DNA of 64,000 nt from Flavobacteriales bacterium (lineage in GTDB: Bacteria > Bacteroidota > Bacteroidia > Flavobacteriales_D > Sanyastnellaceae). The notes under the pieces were generated by a model that worked only from the letters and a program-made list of their open reading frames with translations, ran no database searches and had not been told where the DNA came from. The translations under genes were made by a program, and so were the position numbers. The stretch lies in the NCBI GenBank assembly GCA_002863125.1, contig PKEB01000014.1, positions 1 through 64,000 of the forward strand. The letters are read 5' to 3'. The stretch's first letter is position 1; each line of letters begins with the position of its first letter. Positions 6,561-15,997 of this stretch are shown here, in pieces.

Positions 6561-9034
6561 GATAATGATTCGTTTTGAGTGAACATCCACCGTGCGACTG
6601 CGTATACATCGGATAAAACACCGCTGGCCGTGAGGGCACCACCGGCACCTGCGCCTTGGATGACAAGGGGCTTATCGGTGTAACGCTCCGAATGGATTGA
6701 AACCGCATTATCCGTGCCTTCGAGTGCGTAGAATGGATGGGACGGCTTCAGGGCCATCAACTCGCATTCGCAGCCAGTTTCCGGACTATACGAAGCGACA
6801 AAACGCAGCCGTTTTCCTGCTGCTGTCGCCTCTGCGGCTTGTGCATCCATTGCTGTGCCGAGTGCATCGAGCTGCGCCACAAATCCGTTGAGATCGCCTG
6901 CAAAAGCGGCCTCAGGCAGAAAGCCCTTCACCTGTACGTCCTCCATGGTTACCTCGGCTCCGCACATGCGGGCCAAAATCAAGATCTTTCGAGCCACGTC
7001 CATCCCGCTCAAATCGATGCGGGCATCGGGCTCCGTGTATCCCTTCTGTCCAGCAGACCGAACGGCATTGCTGAAGTTTTGCCCGCCATCCATGGAGCTG
7101 AAGATGTAATTGACAGAGCCGCTGAGCACCGCTTCGATGCGCTTGATGCGATCGCCGGTTTCCAGCATGGAGCGCAGGCCGTGAAGGATGGGAAGCGCAG
7201 CTCCGACGTTCGTCTCGTTCTTGAACCGAGCGCCACTTTCTTGCAGTACGTTCCAATCCGCAAGCGAACGGGTCGCCGATATCTTATTGGAGCAGACATA
7301 CCCCATGCCCAGTTTCAACGCTTCGATACCGGCATCTGCCACGGCATCTGCCGCGGAATTATCTACCCAAATCTTCCGGCGGCCCGGGAGCGCATGAAAG
7401 GCGTGAAGCACCTCGGTCGCGTCAGATGCAGAACGTGCACGGCCGGAATCGAGAAGGGCGTTTGCGTCGGGTTCAAGGCCATTGGCATCCATTACGTAAG
7501 ACGTACTGTTGGCCAAACCGACGAGTTTGATTTCACCTCCCAATTCCGCTTCGAATGTTGACTTGGTTTTCATCCATTGCCCCAGGAATTCACGGCCCAC
7601 TTGGCCAACCCCAGCGCAAAAAACCTGAATGCACCGGTCAATCGGCCGGTCAAAGAAGGCGCGATGCAGGGCACGCAAGGCCTCGGGCACATCACTCGTA
7701 TCAACGACAATGCTGATGTTGCGCTCCGTGCTTCCTTGTGCGATGGCTCGGATGTTCACTTCTGCGTCAGCGAGCGCTTTGAACGCCCGTCCGCTTACAC
7801 CGATTGCCCGTTCCATTCCACTCCCCACCAACGCCACAATGCTCAATGCCTCATCCACCCGAATCGGCGCAATCCGATTGAGGGTTATGTCCGAGGCCAA
7901 ATCCTGTTGCAGTGCGGCGACACCGGCATCGAGGTCACTAGCTGCGATGCCAACAGTCAAGCTGTTCTCCGACGAACTTTGGGTGATCAACGTAACGTTG
8001 ACTCCAGCTTGAGCCAAGGCAGAAAAGATGCGACTCGAAAATCCAGGACGTCCGATCAATGATCCTCCTTCCAACGTCATCAGCGCAATTCCATCCACGC
8101 TGGATAGGCCCCGGACTGTAACTGCCTCTGCAGGTCTGGCTACAATGCGGGTCCCAGGAGTTTCAGAATTGAAGGTGCTCCGGACAATCAAGGGAATTCC
8201 CTTTTCCCGGAGCGGTGCGATGGTTGGGTGGTAAATCACCTTGGCACCAAAATGGCACAACTCCATCGCTTCCTCGTAACTCATTTCAGCAATGACTTGA
8301 GCTTCGGGGACCATGCGCGGGTCGGCCGTTAACATGCCCGGCACGTCGGTTGATTTTTCCAAACATGCGGCATCAATTGCACTTGCAATCAGTGAGGCAG
8401 TGTAATCGGAACCGCCGCGTCCAAGGGTTGTGGTGTCTCCTGCTTCCGTTTTTCCGATGAACCCTTCCGTGATGAGTACTTCAAAGGAATCATCTGCTTG
8501 CACGCCCTCACGAATGTTATGGGATGAAGCCTCACGATCCACTTCGGCAGCGCCAAATTGGTCATCCGTGGCAATCCAATCGCGTGCATCGACGCGCCGC
8601 GTAATCAAACCCGCTTTGTCCAACCACGCGTGGACCATCGGAACCGCCAGTCGTTCGCCGAATGAAACCAATTGGTCCATGCTCTTCGCACTTAATTCCT
8701 CCAGCAAACAGATGCCGGCACAGAACGAGCGCAATCGGTCGAATTTGCCATTCAATTCAGCGCGAACGTCCGCATCTGCCGTCATCCCCAAATCGTCCAA
8801 CGTCTTGCGGTGCCTTTCAATCAACGCATCCAATAAATCCGTGTAGCCGGCATCGCCTTGAGCCGCTTTGAGCCCAATTTGAATCAGGGCATTGGTCACG
8901 CCTCCCATGGCCGAGCACACCACGATGCGCTGGGTACCACGACGTGCAACCAGCACATCACGCACGCGCTGCATGGCGTCCGCAGACACCAGCGATGAGC
9001 CGCCAAATTTCAGTACTTCCATTCCGTTCTTCAT
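6557..9034 (-). CDS. thrA: Bifunctional aspartokinase I / homoserine dehydrogenase I
   Basis: 825 residues, the length of the fused enzyme. Aspartokinase domain first (VLKFGGSSLVS at residues about 7-17; TLGRGGSDYTASL near 205), then two ACT regulatory domains (about 305-465, including LITQSSSENSLTVGI and AIAQGSTERNISIVV), then homoserine dehydrogenase (Rossmann motif FCAGVGQVGREFLG near 470; GSVNYIFSSMDGG further on). It catalyses the first and third committed steps from aspartate to homoserine; ACT domains imply feedback control by threonine. A start 4 codons later (MEVLKFGG) is also possible. The 92-base gap to fabI upstream shows no clear hairpin or leader. Confidence 0.95.
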   Translation of the reverse strand: MKNGMEVLKFGGSSLVSADAMQRVRDVLVARRGTQRIVVCSAMGGVTNALIQIGLKAAQGDAGYTDLLDALIERHRKTLDDLGMTADADVRAELNGKFDRLRSFCAGICLLEELSAKSMDQLVSFGERLAVPMVHAWLDKAGLITRRVDARDWIATDDQFGAAEVDREASSHNIREGVQADDSFEVLITEGFIGKTEAGDTTTLGRGGSDYTASLIASAIDAACLEKSTDVPGMLTADPRMVPEAQVIAEMSYEEAMELCHFGAKVIYHPTIAPLREKGIPLIVRSTFNSETPGTRIVARPAEAVTVRGLSSVDGIALMTLEGGSLIGRPGFSSRIFSALAQAGVNVTLITQSSSENSLTVGIAASDLDAGVAALQQDLASDITLNRIAPIRVDEALSIVALVGSGMERAIGVSGRAFKALADAEVNIRAIAQGSTERNISIVVDTSDVPEALRALHRAFFDRPIDRCIQVFCAGVGQVGREFLGQWMKTKSTFEAELGGEIKLVGLANSTSYVMDANGLEPDANALLDSGRARSASDATEVLHAFHALPGRRKIWVDNSAADAVADAGIEALKLGMGYVCSNKISATRSLADWNVLQESGARFKNETNVGAALPILHGLRSMLETGDRIKRIEAVLSGSVNYIFSSMDGGQNFSNAVRSAGQKGYTEPDARIDLSGMDVARKILILARMCGAEVTMEDVQVKGFLPEAAFAGDLNGFVAQLDALGTAMDAQAAEATAAGKRLRFVASYSPETGCECELMALKPSHPFYALEGTDNAVSIHSERYTDKPLVIQGAGAGGALTASGVLSDVYAVARWMFTQNESLS

Positions 9035-9126
9035 CTGTGGACAGTCTCCCCGGAAATTGTCGGGTAGCGTCCACGCATGTTCCTACGCAGCAGGAAGCCT
9101 TCAGGTTACACGAAACCTCAATAAAT

Positions 9127-9948
9127 TCAGGCGTCCGGCCCGAATTTCCCAATGACCTCTTGGCTAACTCCGGTGTTGGAAAAGCCACCGTCGTGGAACA
9201 GATTTTGCATCGTCACAAAACGCGTGAGGTCACTGAACAATGAAATGCAGTAATCGGCACAGGCCTCACCGTCCGCATTGCCCAATGGGCTCATGGACTC
9301 GCTGTACGCGATGAACTCGTCAAATCCCTTGACGCCGCTGCCGGCCGTTGTGACCGTTGGGCTCTGGCTCACCGTATTGATGCGGACCTTTTTCTCAACG
9401 CCGTAGTGGTAGCCGAAGCTGCGGGTGATACTTTCCAGCAAGCTCTTGGCATCCGCCATATCTCCGTAATCAGGGAAAATGCGCTGTGCCGCGATATAGG
9501 TCAATGCAACGACGCTACCCCACTGACTAATTGCGTCGAGCTTTTTGGCAACCGCCAAGGTCTTGTGCAAACTGATCGCTGAGACATCGAGGGTCGTTTG
9601 AAGCCAATTGTAGTTGATATCGGTGTAGTGCTTGCCCTTGCGGACATTGGGGCTCATCCCAATGGAGTGCAACACAAAGTCCACTTGGCCGCCGAAATGT
9701 TCCATGGCCTGCTCGAACAGGTTGGTCAAATCCTCGACACTCGTCGCGTCCGCCGGCACCACAGGGGCGCCACCTACTTGCTTTGCGAGTTCGTGAATTT
9801 CGCCCATGCGCATGGCCACCGGTGCATTGGTCAACACCAACTCAGCTCCCTGGGCGTGCGCTTGAATCGCTGTTTTCCAAGCAATGGACTGGTCGTTCAA
9901 AGCACCGAAAATGATGCCCTTTTTCCCTTTCAATAGATTCTCTGCCAT
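9127..9948 (-). CDS. fabI: Enoyl-[acyl-carrier-protein] reductase (NADH)
   Basis: 273 residues, an SDR-family reductase that performs the last step of each fatty-acid elongation cycle. Visible signatures: modified nucleotide loop GIIFGALNDQSIAWKTA (about residues 10-26), VLHSIGMSP, and the FabI active site in which Tyr and Lys are separated by six residues (PDYGDMADAKSLLESI, near 155). The end SNTGVSQEVI is like other Bacteroidota FabI. A consensus -7 element lies 20 bases before the ATG, so it probably has its own short 5' leader. It points towards thrA, 92 bases downstream, and could supply read-through transcription. Confidence 0.95.
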   Translation of the reverse strand: MAENLLKGKKGIIFGALNDQSIAWKTAIQAHAQGAELVLTNAPVAMRMGEIHELAKQVGGAPVVPADATSVEDLTNLFEQAMEHFGGQVDFVLHSIGMSPNVRKGKHYTDINYNWLQTTLDVSAISLHKTLAVAKKLDAISQWGSVVALTYIAAQRIFPDYGDMADAKSLLESITRSFGYHYGVEKKVRINTVSQSPTVTTAGSGVKGFDEFIAYSESMSPLGNADGEACADYCISLFSDLTRFVTMQNLFHDGGFSNTGVSQEVIGKFGPDA

Positions 9949-9968
9949 AATCGTCGTGAATAGTGCCG

Positions 9969-9976
9969 CAAACGTA
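9969..9976 (-). promoter_or_regulatory. -7 promoter element of fabI (TACGTTTG)
   Basis: Read on the minus strand the sequence is TACGTTTG, an exact TANNTTTG. The fabI ATG is 20 bases downstream, giving a leader of roughly 14 bases. The element lies just past the 3' end of the upstream dehydrogenase gene. No obvious TTG at -33. Confidence 0.45.
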
Positions 9977-9978
9977 CT

Positions 9979-11400
9979 TCAGATTTTTGAGACCTCCATC
10001 GGCCATATCTTACCAGGATTCAACAATCCTTTGGGGTCAAACTGAGCTTTGATGGCACGCTGGAGGTGCAATTCGGTCGAACCGAAGGCCAGGTCCATGT
10101 AGGGACGCTGCACCCACCCGATGCCGTGCTCCCCACTGATGGTGCCGCCCAAGGCGACCACTTTTTCAAAAATTGATCGGATGGCTACGGGCAACTCCGC
10201 CTCCCATGCCGCCTCTGAAACGCCGCGCTTCAGGATGTTGACATGCAGATTTCCGTCCCCGGCATGGCCGTAACAGATGCTTTCAAATCCGTGTTTAGCT
10301 CCCACCGCTTTGACAGCAGCCAGCAGTTCAGGCAACGTACCCCGAGGCACGACTGTATCTTCTTCTTTGTAAACACTGGCCGCTTTGACGGCTTCACCCA
10401 CGACACGTCGAAGCCTCCACAATTGGTTTTTGGCCGCTTCGTCTTCAGCGAGCAACGGTTCACCAGCACCACACGCATTGACCGCCGGATAAATCCGCTC
10501 CAATTGCGGCATCAATTCAGCCGGGTCAAACCCATCCACCTCAATCAGCAAATGCGCTTGCGTTGATGCGTCCATGGCAGGCGGAGCCATGCCGGCGTAT
10601 TCCGCGGCCAATTCGATGGCCGAACGCTCCATGAACTCCAAGGCCGAAGGTTGGTTGCCCTGCTGAAAAATTTCAGCCACCGCCCGGCAGGCGGAATGAG
10701 CATCAGCAAAAGGCACCAGCATCAAGGCCGTGTAACGTGGCCACGGCAGCAGTTTGAGCGTGGCACGTGTAATGACACCGAGGGTTCCTTCGCTGCCCAC
10801 CATCAATGCTGTCAAATTGTAGCCGGTGCTGTTTTTCAAGGTGTTGGCTCCAGTTTCAATCACCGAACCGTCCATCAGCACGACCTCCAGGTTGAGCACC
10901 CAATCCTTGGTGACACCGTATTTTACTGCCCGAGGACCACCGCTGTTCTCGGCGAGGTTTCCGCCGATGGTGCAACTGCCGCGCGACGCCGGATCCACAG
11001 CGTAAAACAACCCCCGTGCCTGCACCGCTTCTTGCATTTCTTGCACAATGACGCCCGGTTCAACCACTACTTGGTGGTTGCGTTCGTCGATGGTTACGAT
11101 GCGGTTGAGCCGCCGCGTGGACATGGAAATACCGCCCTCCACAGGAAGAGCACCACCACTCAGTCCCGTCATTGCGCCGGCCGGCGTCACCGGTACGTCA
11201 TTCGCATGGGCCCATTTCATTACTTGCTGGACTTCGTGTGCAGTAGATGGCTCGACGACCATTCCGGGCATGAACACAAGGTCCTCCGTATGGTCTGAGG
11301 CCATTCTCCGCCGCATTTCCTCTGAATCCGTAAAGCACAGCTTCCCTTCAAATTCCTTTTGGAATGATTTTTTCCACAAATCCGGCATGCCATCAAACAT
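9979..11400 (-). CDS. FAD-linked D-2-hydroxyacid dehydrogenase (D-lactate dehydrogenase/GlcD family)
   Basis: 473 residues. Domain order is FAD_binding_4 (about residues 30-220) followed by FAD-oxidase_C. Motifs: PVTPAGAMTGLSGGALP and RGSCTIGGNLAENSGGPRAV for FAD pyrophosphate contact, GSEGTLGVITRATLKLLPWP, YGHAGDGNLHVNI with substrate or metal-binding His residues, and TISGEHGIGWVQ near the end. It oxidises a D-2-hydroxyacid such as D-lactate or glycolate and passes electrons on from FAD. No Fe-S domain is fused, so it is the single-subunit type. The start at 11400 was chosen by family N-terminus (MFDGMPDLW); an upstream in-frame extension overlaps the divergent peptidase gene and is not protein-like. 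Confidence 0.85.
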   Translation of the reverse strand: MFDGMPDLWKKSFQKEFEGKLCFTDSEEMRRRMASDHTEDLVFMPGMVVEPSTAHEVQQVMKWAHANDVPVTPAGAMTGLSGGALPVEGGISMSTRRLNRIVTIDERNHQVVVEPGVIVQEMQEAVQARGLFYAVDPASRGSCTIGGNLAENSGGPRAVKYGVTKDWVLNLEVVLMDGSVIETGANTLKNSTGYNLTALMVGSEGTLGVITRATLKLLPWPRYTALMLVPFADAHSACRAVAEIFQQGNQPSALEFMERSAIELAAEYAGMAPPAMDASTQAHLLIEVDGFDPAELMPQLERIYPAVNACGAGEPLLAEDEAAKNQLWRLRRVVGEAVKAASVYKEEDTVVPRGTLPELLAAVKAVGAKHGFESICYGHAGDGNLHVNILKRGVSEAAWEAELPVAIRSIFEKVVALGGTISGEHGIGWVQRPYMDLAFGSTELHLQRAIKAQFDPKGLLNPGKIWPMEVSKI

Positions 11401-11478
11401 AACTCTGTGCGCTGAATAAACCTGCGGCGGGATGGACTTCTTATCTTGCTCATCGCAAAAAGAAACCACCGAAAAGAC

Positions 11479-13692
11479 ATGCAACACATTTTTCATCGCA
11501 CGTGGGCATTGGGATGCTACTTCGTCCTGTTCGCAGCGGCGCCATTGAGTGCACAAGACTTCCCATATGAGTTGTTGAGCAACGAGCTCATCTGGTACAG
11601 CGGAGAATTCCGTGAAGAGCGCGTGGGGGGCATCCGCTCGATGAACGACGGCAAGCACTACACGAGCCTGGAGCGCACCGATGCTGGGAGCGCCATAGTC
11701 AAGTACGCGTACAAAACAGGTGAAGCCGTTGATACCATTGCCACAAGCGTTCGGGCTTTCGGCAGTGCCGAGCAAGGATTCAGCGGGTATTCGTTTTCAG
11801 CAGATGAGCGTCACATCCTCCTGACCACCGATGTGCAGCCCATTTACCGGCACTCGTTTGCTGCCAATTTCCACGTCTATGAAATGGGGACGCAAACGTG
11901 CACCCCTTTGACAGATTTCGAGCGAGGTGGACAGCGATTGGCAGCGTTCTCACCCAATGCAGCGCACGTTGCATTCATGCGAGACAACAATGTGTTCATC
12001 GTCGAGCTGGCGACCATGAAGGAAACCCAGGTCACCGACGACGGTGAAGTCAACGCCATCATCAACGGTGCGACGGATTGGGTATACGAGGAAGAATTCG
12101 GTGATGACAACGGCATGTTCTGGTCGCCCGATGGCCGCTACCTCGCTTTCATGCGCTTCGACGAGCGCAATGTTCGCGAGTTTGGCATGCCCATGTACGG
12201 TGAGTTGTACCCAGATCCCTATGAGTTCAAATACCCAAAGGCCGGCGAGGAAAATGCCAAGGTCGAGGTCAAGGTATTTGATTTGGAACGCAAAAAAACA
12301 GGCACGGTGATGCACCCGGAAACGGAATACATCCCCCGTGTTAAATGGGGCGTTTCGAGCAAACAACTGCTCGTGTTCACTATGAACCGCCACCAGAGCA
12401 TCTTGAACATCCATATGGGAAACTGCACCCGCGGGGTGGAGCAGCTGATCACCCGAAAAATTTGGTCCGAACAAGCCAACACCTACATCGACATCACCGA
12501 CGACATTACGTTTCTACCGGACGGCAATTCGTTCATCATGACCAGCAAGCGCAACGAATTCAATCACCTCTATCAGTTTTTCCTGAACCGTGACCTCGAG
12601 CCTGTGCAATTGACTTCAGGCAATTGGGATGTCTTATCCGTACAGGGATTCGATGAGAAGCGCAAACAGGTTTACTTCGCGTGCTCTCAAAAAGGCGCCA
12701 CGCAAACCCACCTTGCGCGTGTCGGACTGAACGGCAATATGTCCATTTTGCATGATCAGGCCGGAACACACCGGGCTGCGTATTCCAACTCGTTTGATTA
12801 CTACATCCACACGCACCACACGGCCAACACCCCACCGGTATACACGTTGAAGGGCCGCAGTGGTCGTACCGTTCGGGCGTTGAAGGACAACGCCGATTTG
12901 AACACAACCCTCGCGAAGTACAACCTCCAGCCCAAGGAGTTTTTCACCTTCACGAACGATGCCGGCGTCGACCTCAACGCTTGGATGATCAAGCCGCCCG
13001 GTTTTGACCCGAGCCAATCCTACCCCGTTTACGTCGCCATCTACGGAGGACCTGGCGTGAACACCGTAACCGACAGTTGGGGCGGTGCCAACTACTACTG
13101 GCATCAACTCCTCGCCCAACAAGGCTACATCGTTGCCAGCGTCGACCCCCACGGCACCCCGAAGCGCGGCCGCGTGTTTGAGCACAGCACGTATAAGGAA
13201 TTGGGCAAGCTCGAGACCGAGGACTTCATCGACTTCGGGGAGTACCTCGGGGCCCAATCCTTTGTCGACGCAGAACGCATCGGCATTCAAGGATGGTCAT
13301 ACGGAGGATTCATGACGTTGCTGTGCATGACCAAAGGAGCCGACGTCTACACTGCCGGTATTTCGGTCGCGCCGGTGACGAATTGGCGGTACTACGACAC
13401 CATCTACACCGAGCGGTTCATGCAGACGCCGGCCGAAAACGCCAGCGGCTACGACGACAACAGTCCGGTCAACCACGCCGATAAACTCGAAGGCGCCTTG
13501 CTGCTGGTGCACGGTTCGGCCGACGACAACGTACATTTCCAAAACTCCATGGAAATGGTCGACGCCCTCGTGGCTGAAGGCAAAGACTTCGACTTTTTCG
13601 CTTACCCCAACCGCAATCACGGCATCTACGGAGGCAATACACGGCTTCATTTGTTCAACATGATGCTCGACTTTGTGCGCGAAAACCTCTAA
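11479..13692 (+). CDS. Secreted S9 peptidase, dipeptidyl-peptidase IV type
   Basis: 737 residues with a signal peptide (cut after about residue 26, APLSAQ). N-terminal DPPIV beta-propeller, with the double-Glu substrate clamp in DWVYEEEFGDDNGMFWSPDG (about residues 203-222), then a C-terminal alpha/beta hydrolase. The catalytic Ser is in IGIQGWSYGGFMTLL, the Asp in LVHGSADDNVHF, and the His in YPNRNHGIYGG, in the right order and spacing. It removes Xaa-Pro-type dipeptides from the N-terminus of peptides, in the periplasm or outside the cell. The next gene, 31 bases on, is a di/tripeptide transporter, so the pair probably forms a peptide digestion and uptake unit. Confidence 0.92.
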   Translation: MQHIFHRTWALGCYFVLFAAAPLSAQDFPYELLSNELIWYSGEFREERVGGIRSMNDGKHYTSLERTDAGSAIVKYAYKTGEAVDTIATSVRAFGSAEQGFSGYSFSADERHILLTTDVQPIYRHSFAANFHVYEMGTQTCTPLTDFERGGQRLAAFSPNAAHVAFMRDNNVFIVELATMKETQVTDDGEVNAIINGATDWVYEEEFGDDNGMFWSPDGRYLAFMRFDERNVREFGMPMYGELYPDPYEFKYPKAGEENAKVEVKVFDLERKKTGTVMHPETEYIPRVKWGVSSKQLLVFTMNRHQSILNIHMGNCTRGVEQLITRKIWSEQANTYIDITDDITFLPDGNSFIMTSKRNEFNHLYQFFLNRDLEPVQLTSGNWDVLSVQGFDEKRKQVYFACSQKGATQTHLARVGLNGNMSILHDQAGTHRAAYSNSFDYYIHTHHTANTPPVYTLKGRSGRTVRALKDNADLNTTLAKYNLQPKEFFTFTNDAGVDLNAWMIKPPGFDPSQSYPVYVAIYGGPGVNTVTDSWGGANYYWHQLLAQQGYIVASVDPHGTPKRGRVFEHSTYKELGKLETEDFIDFGEYLGAQSFVDAERIGIQGWSYGGFMTLLCMTKGADVYTAGISVAPVTNWRYYDTIYTERFMQTPAENASGYDDNSPVNHADKLEGALLLVHGSADDNVHFQNSMEMVDALVAEGKDFDFFAYPNRNHGIYGGNTRLHLFNMMLDFVRENL

Positions 13693-13723
13693 TGCATTAG
13701 ATTCACCTGAAAATTCTAACCCT

Positions 13724-15217
13724 ATGACTGATTCAACCACTGTGCCTTCGGGCCATCCCAAAGGGCTATATACCCTATTTTTCTCCGAAATGTGGGAGCG
13801 CTTCTGTTACTACGGAATGCGCGTTCTCTTGACCTTGTTCCTGGTCAAATCCCTGCTCAAGGGAGATGCTGAGGCCAGCCTCATCTACGGCGCTTATACT
13901 GCACTGATCTACGCTGCACCCGTTTTGGGTGGCCGCATGGCGGATAAGTACCTCGGGTATCGGTACGCCATCATCTTGGGCGCCGTGCTGATGGCCATTG
14001 GTGAATTCCTGATTCTTGGAGCCACCGAGGTATTTGGAGGCAACGAAGCCTTTATGCTGCTGGGCATGGGCGCCCTCATCGTTGGCAACGGCTACTTCAA
14101 AGCCAACATCTCCACCATCGTAGGTAAACTCTACGAAGACGGCGATCCGCGCCGCGATTCAGGCTTTACCATCTTCTACATCGGCATCAACATCGGTGCT
14201 TTGATGGCAACCACCATCGTCGCATTCGTAGGTGAAACGTACGGATTTGAATATGGCTTCGGTCTTGCCGGTATCGGCATGTTGGCCGGACTGGCCATCT
14301 TCTGGATTGGCCGCGATAACTACAGTGCTGCTGCCGGATTGGACATCACCGAGGACGGCATGAAGCCCGTTGGCCCATTGAAAATGTACCAAGCCATTTC
14401 CATTGGTTCCCTCGCGTTGATTCCCCTGTGTTACTTCCTCATCAGCCAGAATGAGTGGATGACGTACTTGCTCACGGGCCTGTTTGTCTACATCGCATTT
14501 TCGTTGGTACAAGCGGGGATCAAAGAAGGCGCCATGTGGAGGGACCGCATGATTGCCCTCATCATCTTCATGATCATCAACACGGTGTTCTGGGCGTGCT
14601 TCGAGCAGGCTGGAACGTCGCTGACGCTCTTCGCTGACCGCAACGTCAGCCGAGAAATCTTGGGGTGGACGATGCCCGCGTCGATGACCCAATTCTTCAA
14701 TCCGGCCTTCATCATCATCTTCGGCTCCATCTTCTCTGTGATGTGGGTCAAGTTGGATCAAATTGGTAAGAATCCCAGCATTCCGATGAAATTCGCATTG
14801 GGCATCCTGCAGTTGGGAGCCGGCTTCTTGGTAACCTTGGTTGGATTGCAATTCGCAGACGAGCAGGCGATGGTTCCACTTTTGACGTTGGTGTTCTTGT
14901 ACATGCTGCACACCACAGGAGAACTGTTCCTCTCGCCCATTGGTCTGTCGATGGTAACGAAACTTTCTCCGAAAAGCATGGCCGGAACAGCGATGGGGGC
15001 TTGGTTCTTGAGCTTCGCCATGGCCAACTACCTCGGCGGCATCATCGCTTCCTTGACCGGAGGCCATGGTGGCGGCGGAGATGCTTTGATGCCTGCGGAA
15101 GGACTCGCACAATACACCGACGTCTTCTCAACAATCGGACTTGTGCTGGTGGCCTTTGCTGTACTCATCGCAGTGTGCAACAAGCCCCTGAACAAACTGA
15201 TGCACGGGGTTCGATAA
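13724..15217 (+). CDS. POT family proton-dependent oligopeptide transporter
   Basis: 497 residues and about 12-14 hydrophobic segments. POT/PTR2 signatures are clear: the ExxER-type motif in FFSEMWERFCYYGMRVLL (residues about 17-34), then GGRMADKYLGYRYAI, GNGYFKANISTIVG and FTIFYIGINIGALMA. It imports di- and tripeptides with protons across the inner membrane. The ATG at 13724 gives the normal family N-terminus. It lies 31 bases after the DPP IV gene on the same strand; a strong hairpin terminator follows its stop, so the two genes probably form one operon. Confidence 0.93.
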   Translation: MTDSTTVPSGHPKGLYTLFFSEMWERFCYYGMRVLLTLFLVKSLLKGDAEASLIYGAYTALIYAAPVLGGRMADKYLGYRYAIILGAVLMAIGEFLILGATEVFGGNEAFMLLGMGALIVGNGYFKANISTIVGKLYEDGDPRRDSGFTIFYIGINIGALMATTIVAFVGETYGFEYGFGLAGIGMLAGLAIFWIGRDNYSAAAGLDITEDGMKPVGPLKMYQAISIGSLALIPLCYFLISQNEWMTYLLTGLFVYIAFSLVQAGIKEGAMWRDRMIALIIFMIINTVFWACFEQAGTSLTLFADRNVSREILGWTMPASMTQFFNPAFIIIFGSIFSVMWVKLDQIGKNPSIPMKFALGILQLGAGFLVTLVGLQFADEQAMVPLLTLVFLYMLHTTGELFLSPIGLSMVTKLSPKSMAGTAMGAWFLSFAMANYLGGIIASLTGGHGGGGDALMPAEGLAQYTDVFSTIGLVLVAFAVLIAVCNKPLNKLMHGVR

Positions 15218-15265
15218 AACCGCAAATCAACGTCGTCGCGGATGCCGCGACTTCACAACCTTTTC

Positions 15266-15293
15266 GAAAAGCGCCTCCGGGCGCTTTTCTTTT
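15266..15293 (+). terminator. Rho-independent terminator after the peptide transporter
   Basis: A perfect 10-bp stem (GAAAAGCGCC / GGCGCTTTTC) with a TCCG loop, followed by TTTT. It sits 48 bases after the stop of the transporter gene. Confidence 0.85.
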
Positions 15294-15321
15294 GCGATAT
15301 TGCAGAAAATTGAACGCACCG

Positions 15322-15882
15322 ATGACTGCCCGACGCATTTCCCCTGCTCTTCTCGTGATTTTTGCACTGATTGCCTTGCCTTGGACGGCGATGGCTCAGC
15401 AAACGTCCATCAATTGGATGTCCCTCGAGGAGGCCGTTGTTGCGCAGCAAGACGAACCGCGCAAAATCATGATGGACGTCTACACGCAATGGTGCGGTCC
15501 CTGCAAAATGATGATGCGCAACACGTTCACCAACGCTGACGTCATCTCGTACATCAATGCCAATTACTACGCAGTCAAATTCGACGCTGAATCACCAGAC
15601 CCGGTGGCGTACCAAGACCGGACTTTCGAGAACCCCGGTTGGCATCCGAACGCTCGCGGACGGAACAGCACCCACCAACTTTCCCGAGCACTAGGCGTGA
15701 ATGCCTACCCAACGCTCGTCTACTTTGATGAAAACGCTGCCGTAATCACACCGATTCCCGGTTACAAGTCACCGCAGCAATTGGAATTGTACCTGCGTTT
15801 CTTCGCTGAAGCGTACACCCCTGGGGTGCAGCAAGATCAGTGGGAAAAATTCCGCGACACCTTCTCACCCAGCTTCCAGTAG
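15322..15882 (+). CDS. Exported thioredoxin-like protein
   Basis: 186 residues with a signal peptide (hydrophobic core VIFALIALPWTAMA, cut after AMAQ). The thioredoxin fold shows IMMDVYTQWCGPCKMMM with a CGPC redox pair (about residues 54-57), a cis-Pro region NAYPTLVYFDE, and a closing helix. An insert of about 25 residues (DRTFENPGWHPNARGRNS) sits between the active site and the cis-Pro. It would act on disulfides or as a folding aid outside the inner membrane. It is isolated: a terminator lies upstream and the promoter of citrate synthase downstream. Start at 15322 fits the signal peptide. Confidence 0.85.
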   Translation: MTARRISPALLVIFALIALPWTAMAQQTSINWMSLEEAVVAQQDEPRKIMMDVYTQWCGPCKMMMRNTFTNADVISYINANYYAVKFDAESPDPVAYQDRTFENPGWHPNARGRNSTHQLSRALGVNAYPTLVYFDENAAVITPIPGYKSPQQLELYLRFFAEAYTPGVQQDQWEKFRDTFSPSFQ

Positions 15883-15923
15883 GTAGTTGAATTTGCCGCC
15901 GTGCAGAACCATCTGCTGTGGCT

Positions 15924-15931
15924 TATATTTG
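15924..15931 (+). promoter_or_regulatory. -7 promoter element of citrate synthase (TATATTTG)
   Basis: Exact TANNTTTG lying 66 bases before the gltA ATG, predicting a leader of about 60 bases. The -33 region has no good TTG at normal spacing. Confidence 0.45.
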
Positions 15932-15997
15932 CAGCCGAAAGCAGGTCCTCTGTGGGCGCTGAACTGCCAGAATTTTTAACCCAAATCGCGTCACATT

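Noticed and set aside
9035-9126. Possible threonine attenuator or leader peptide before thrA
   Set aside because: No short frame rich in Thr/Ile codons and no alternative hairpins are visible in the 92-base gap.
14159-15112. 317-codon minus-strand frame over the POT transporter gene
   Set aside because: Antisense to a gene with intact POT motifs; very rich in His, Gln and Arg.
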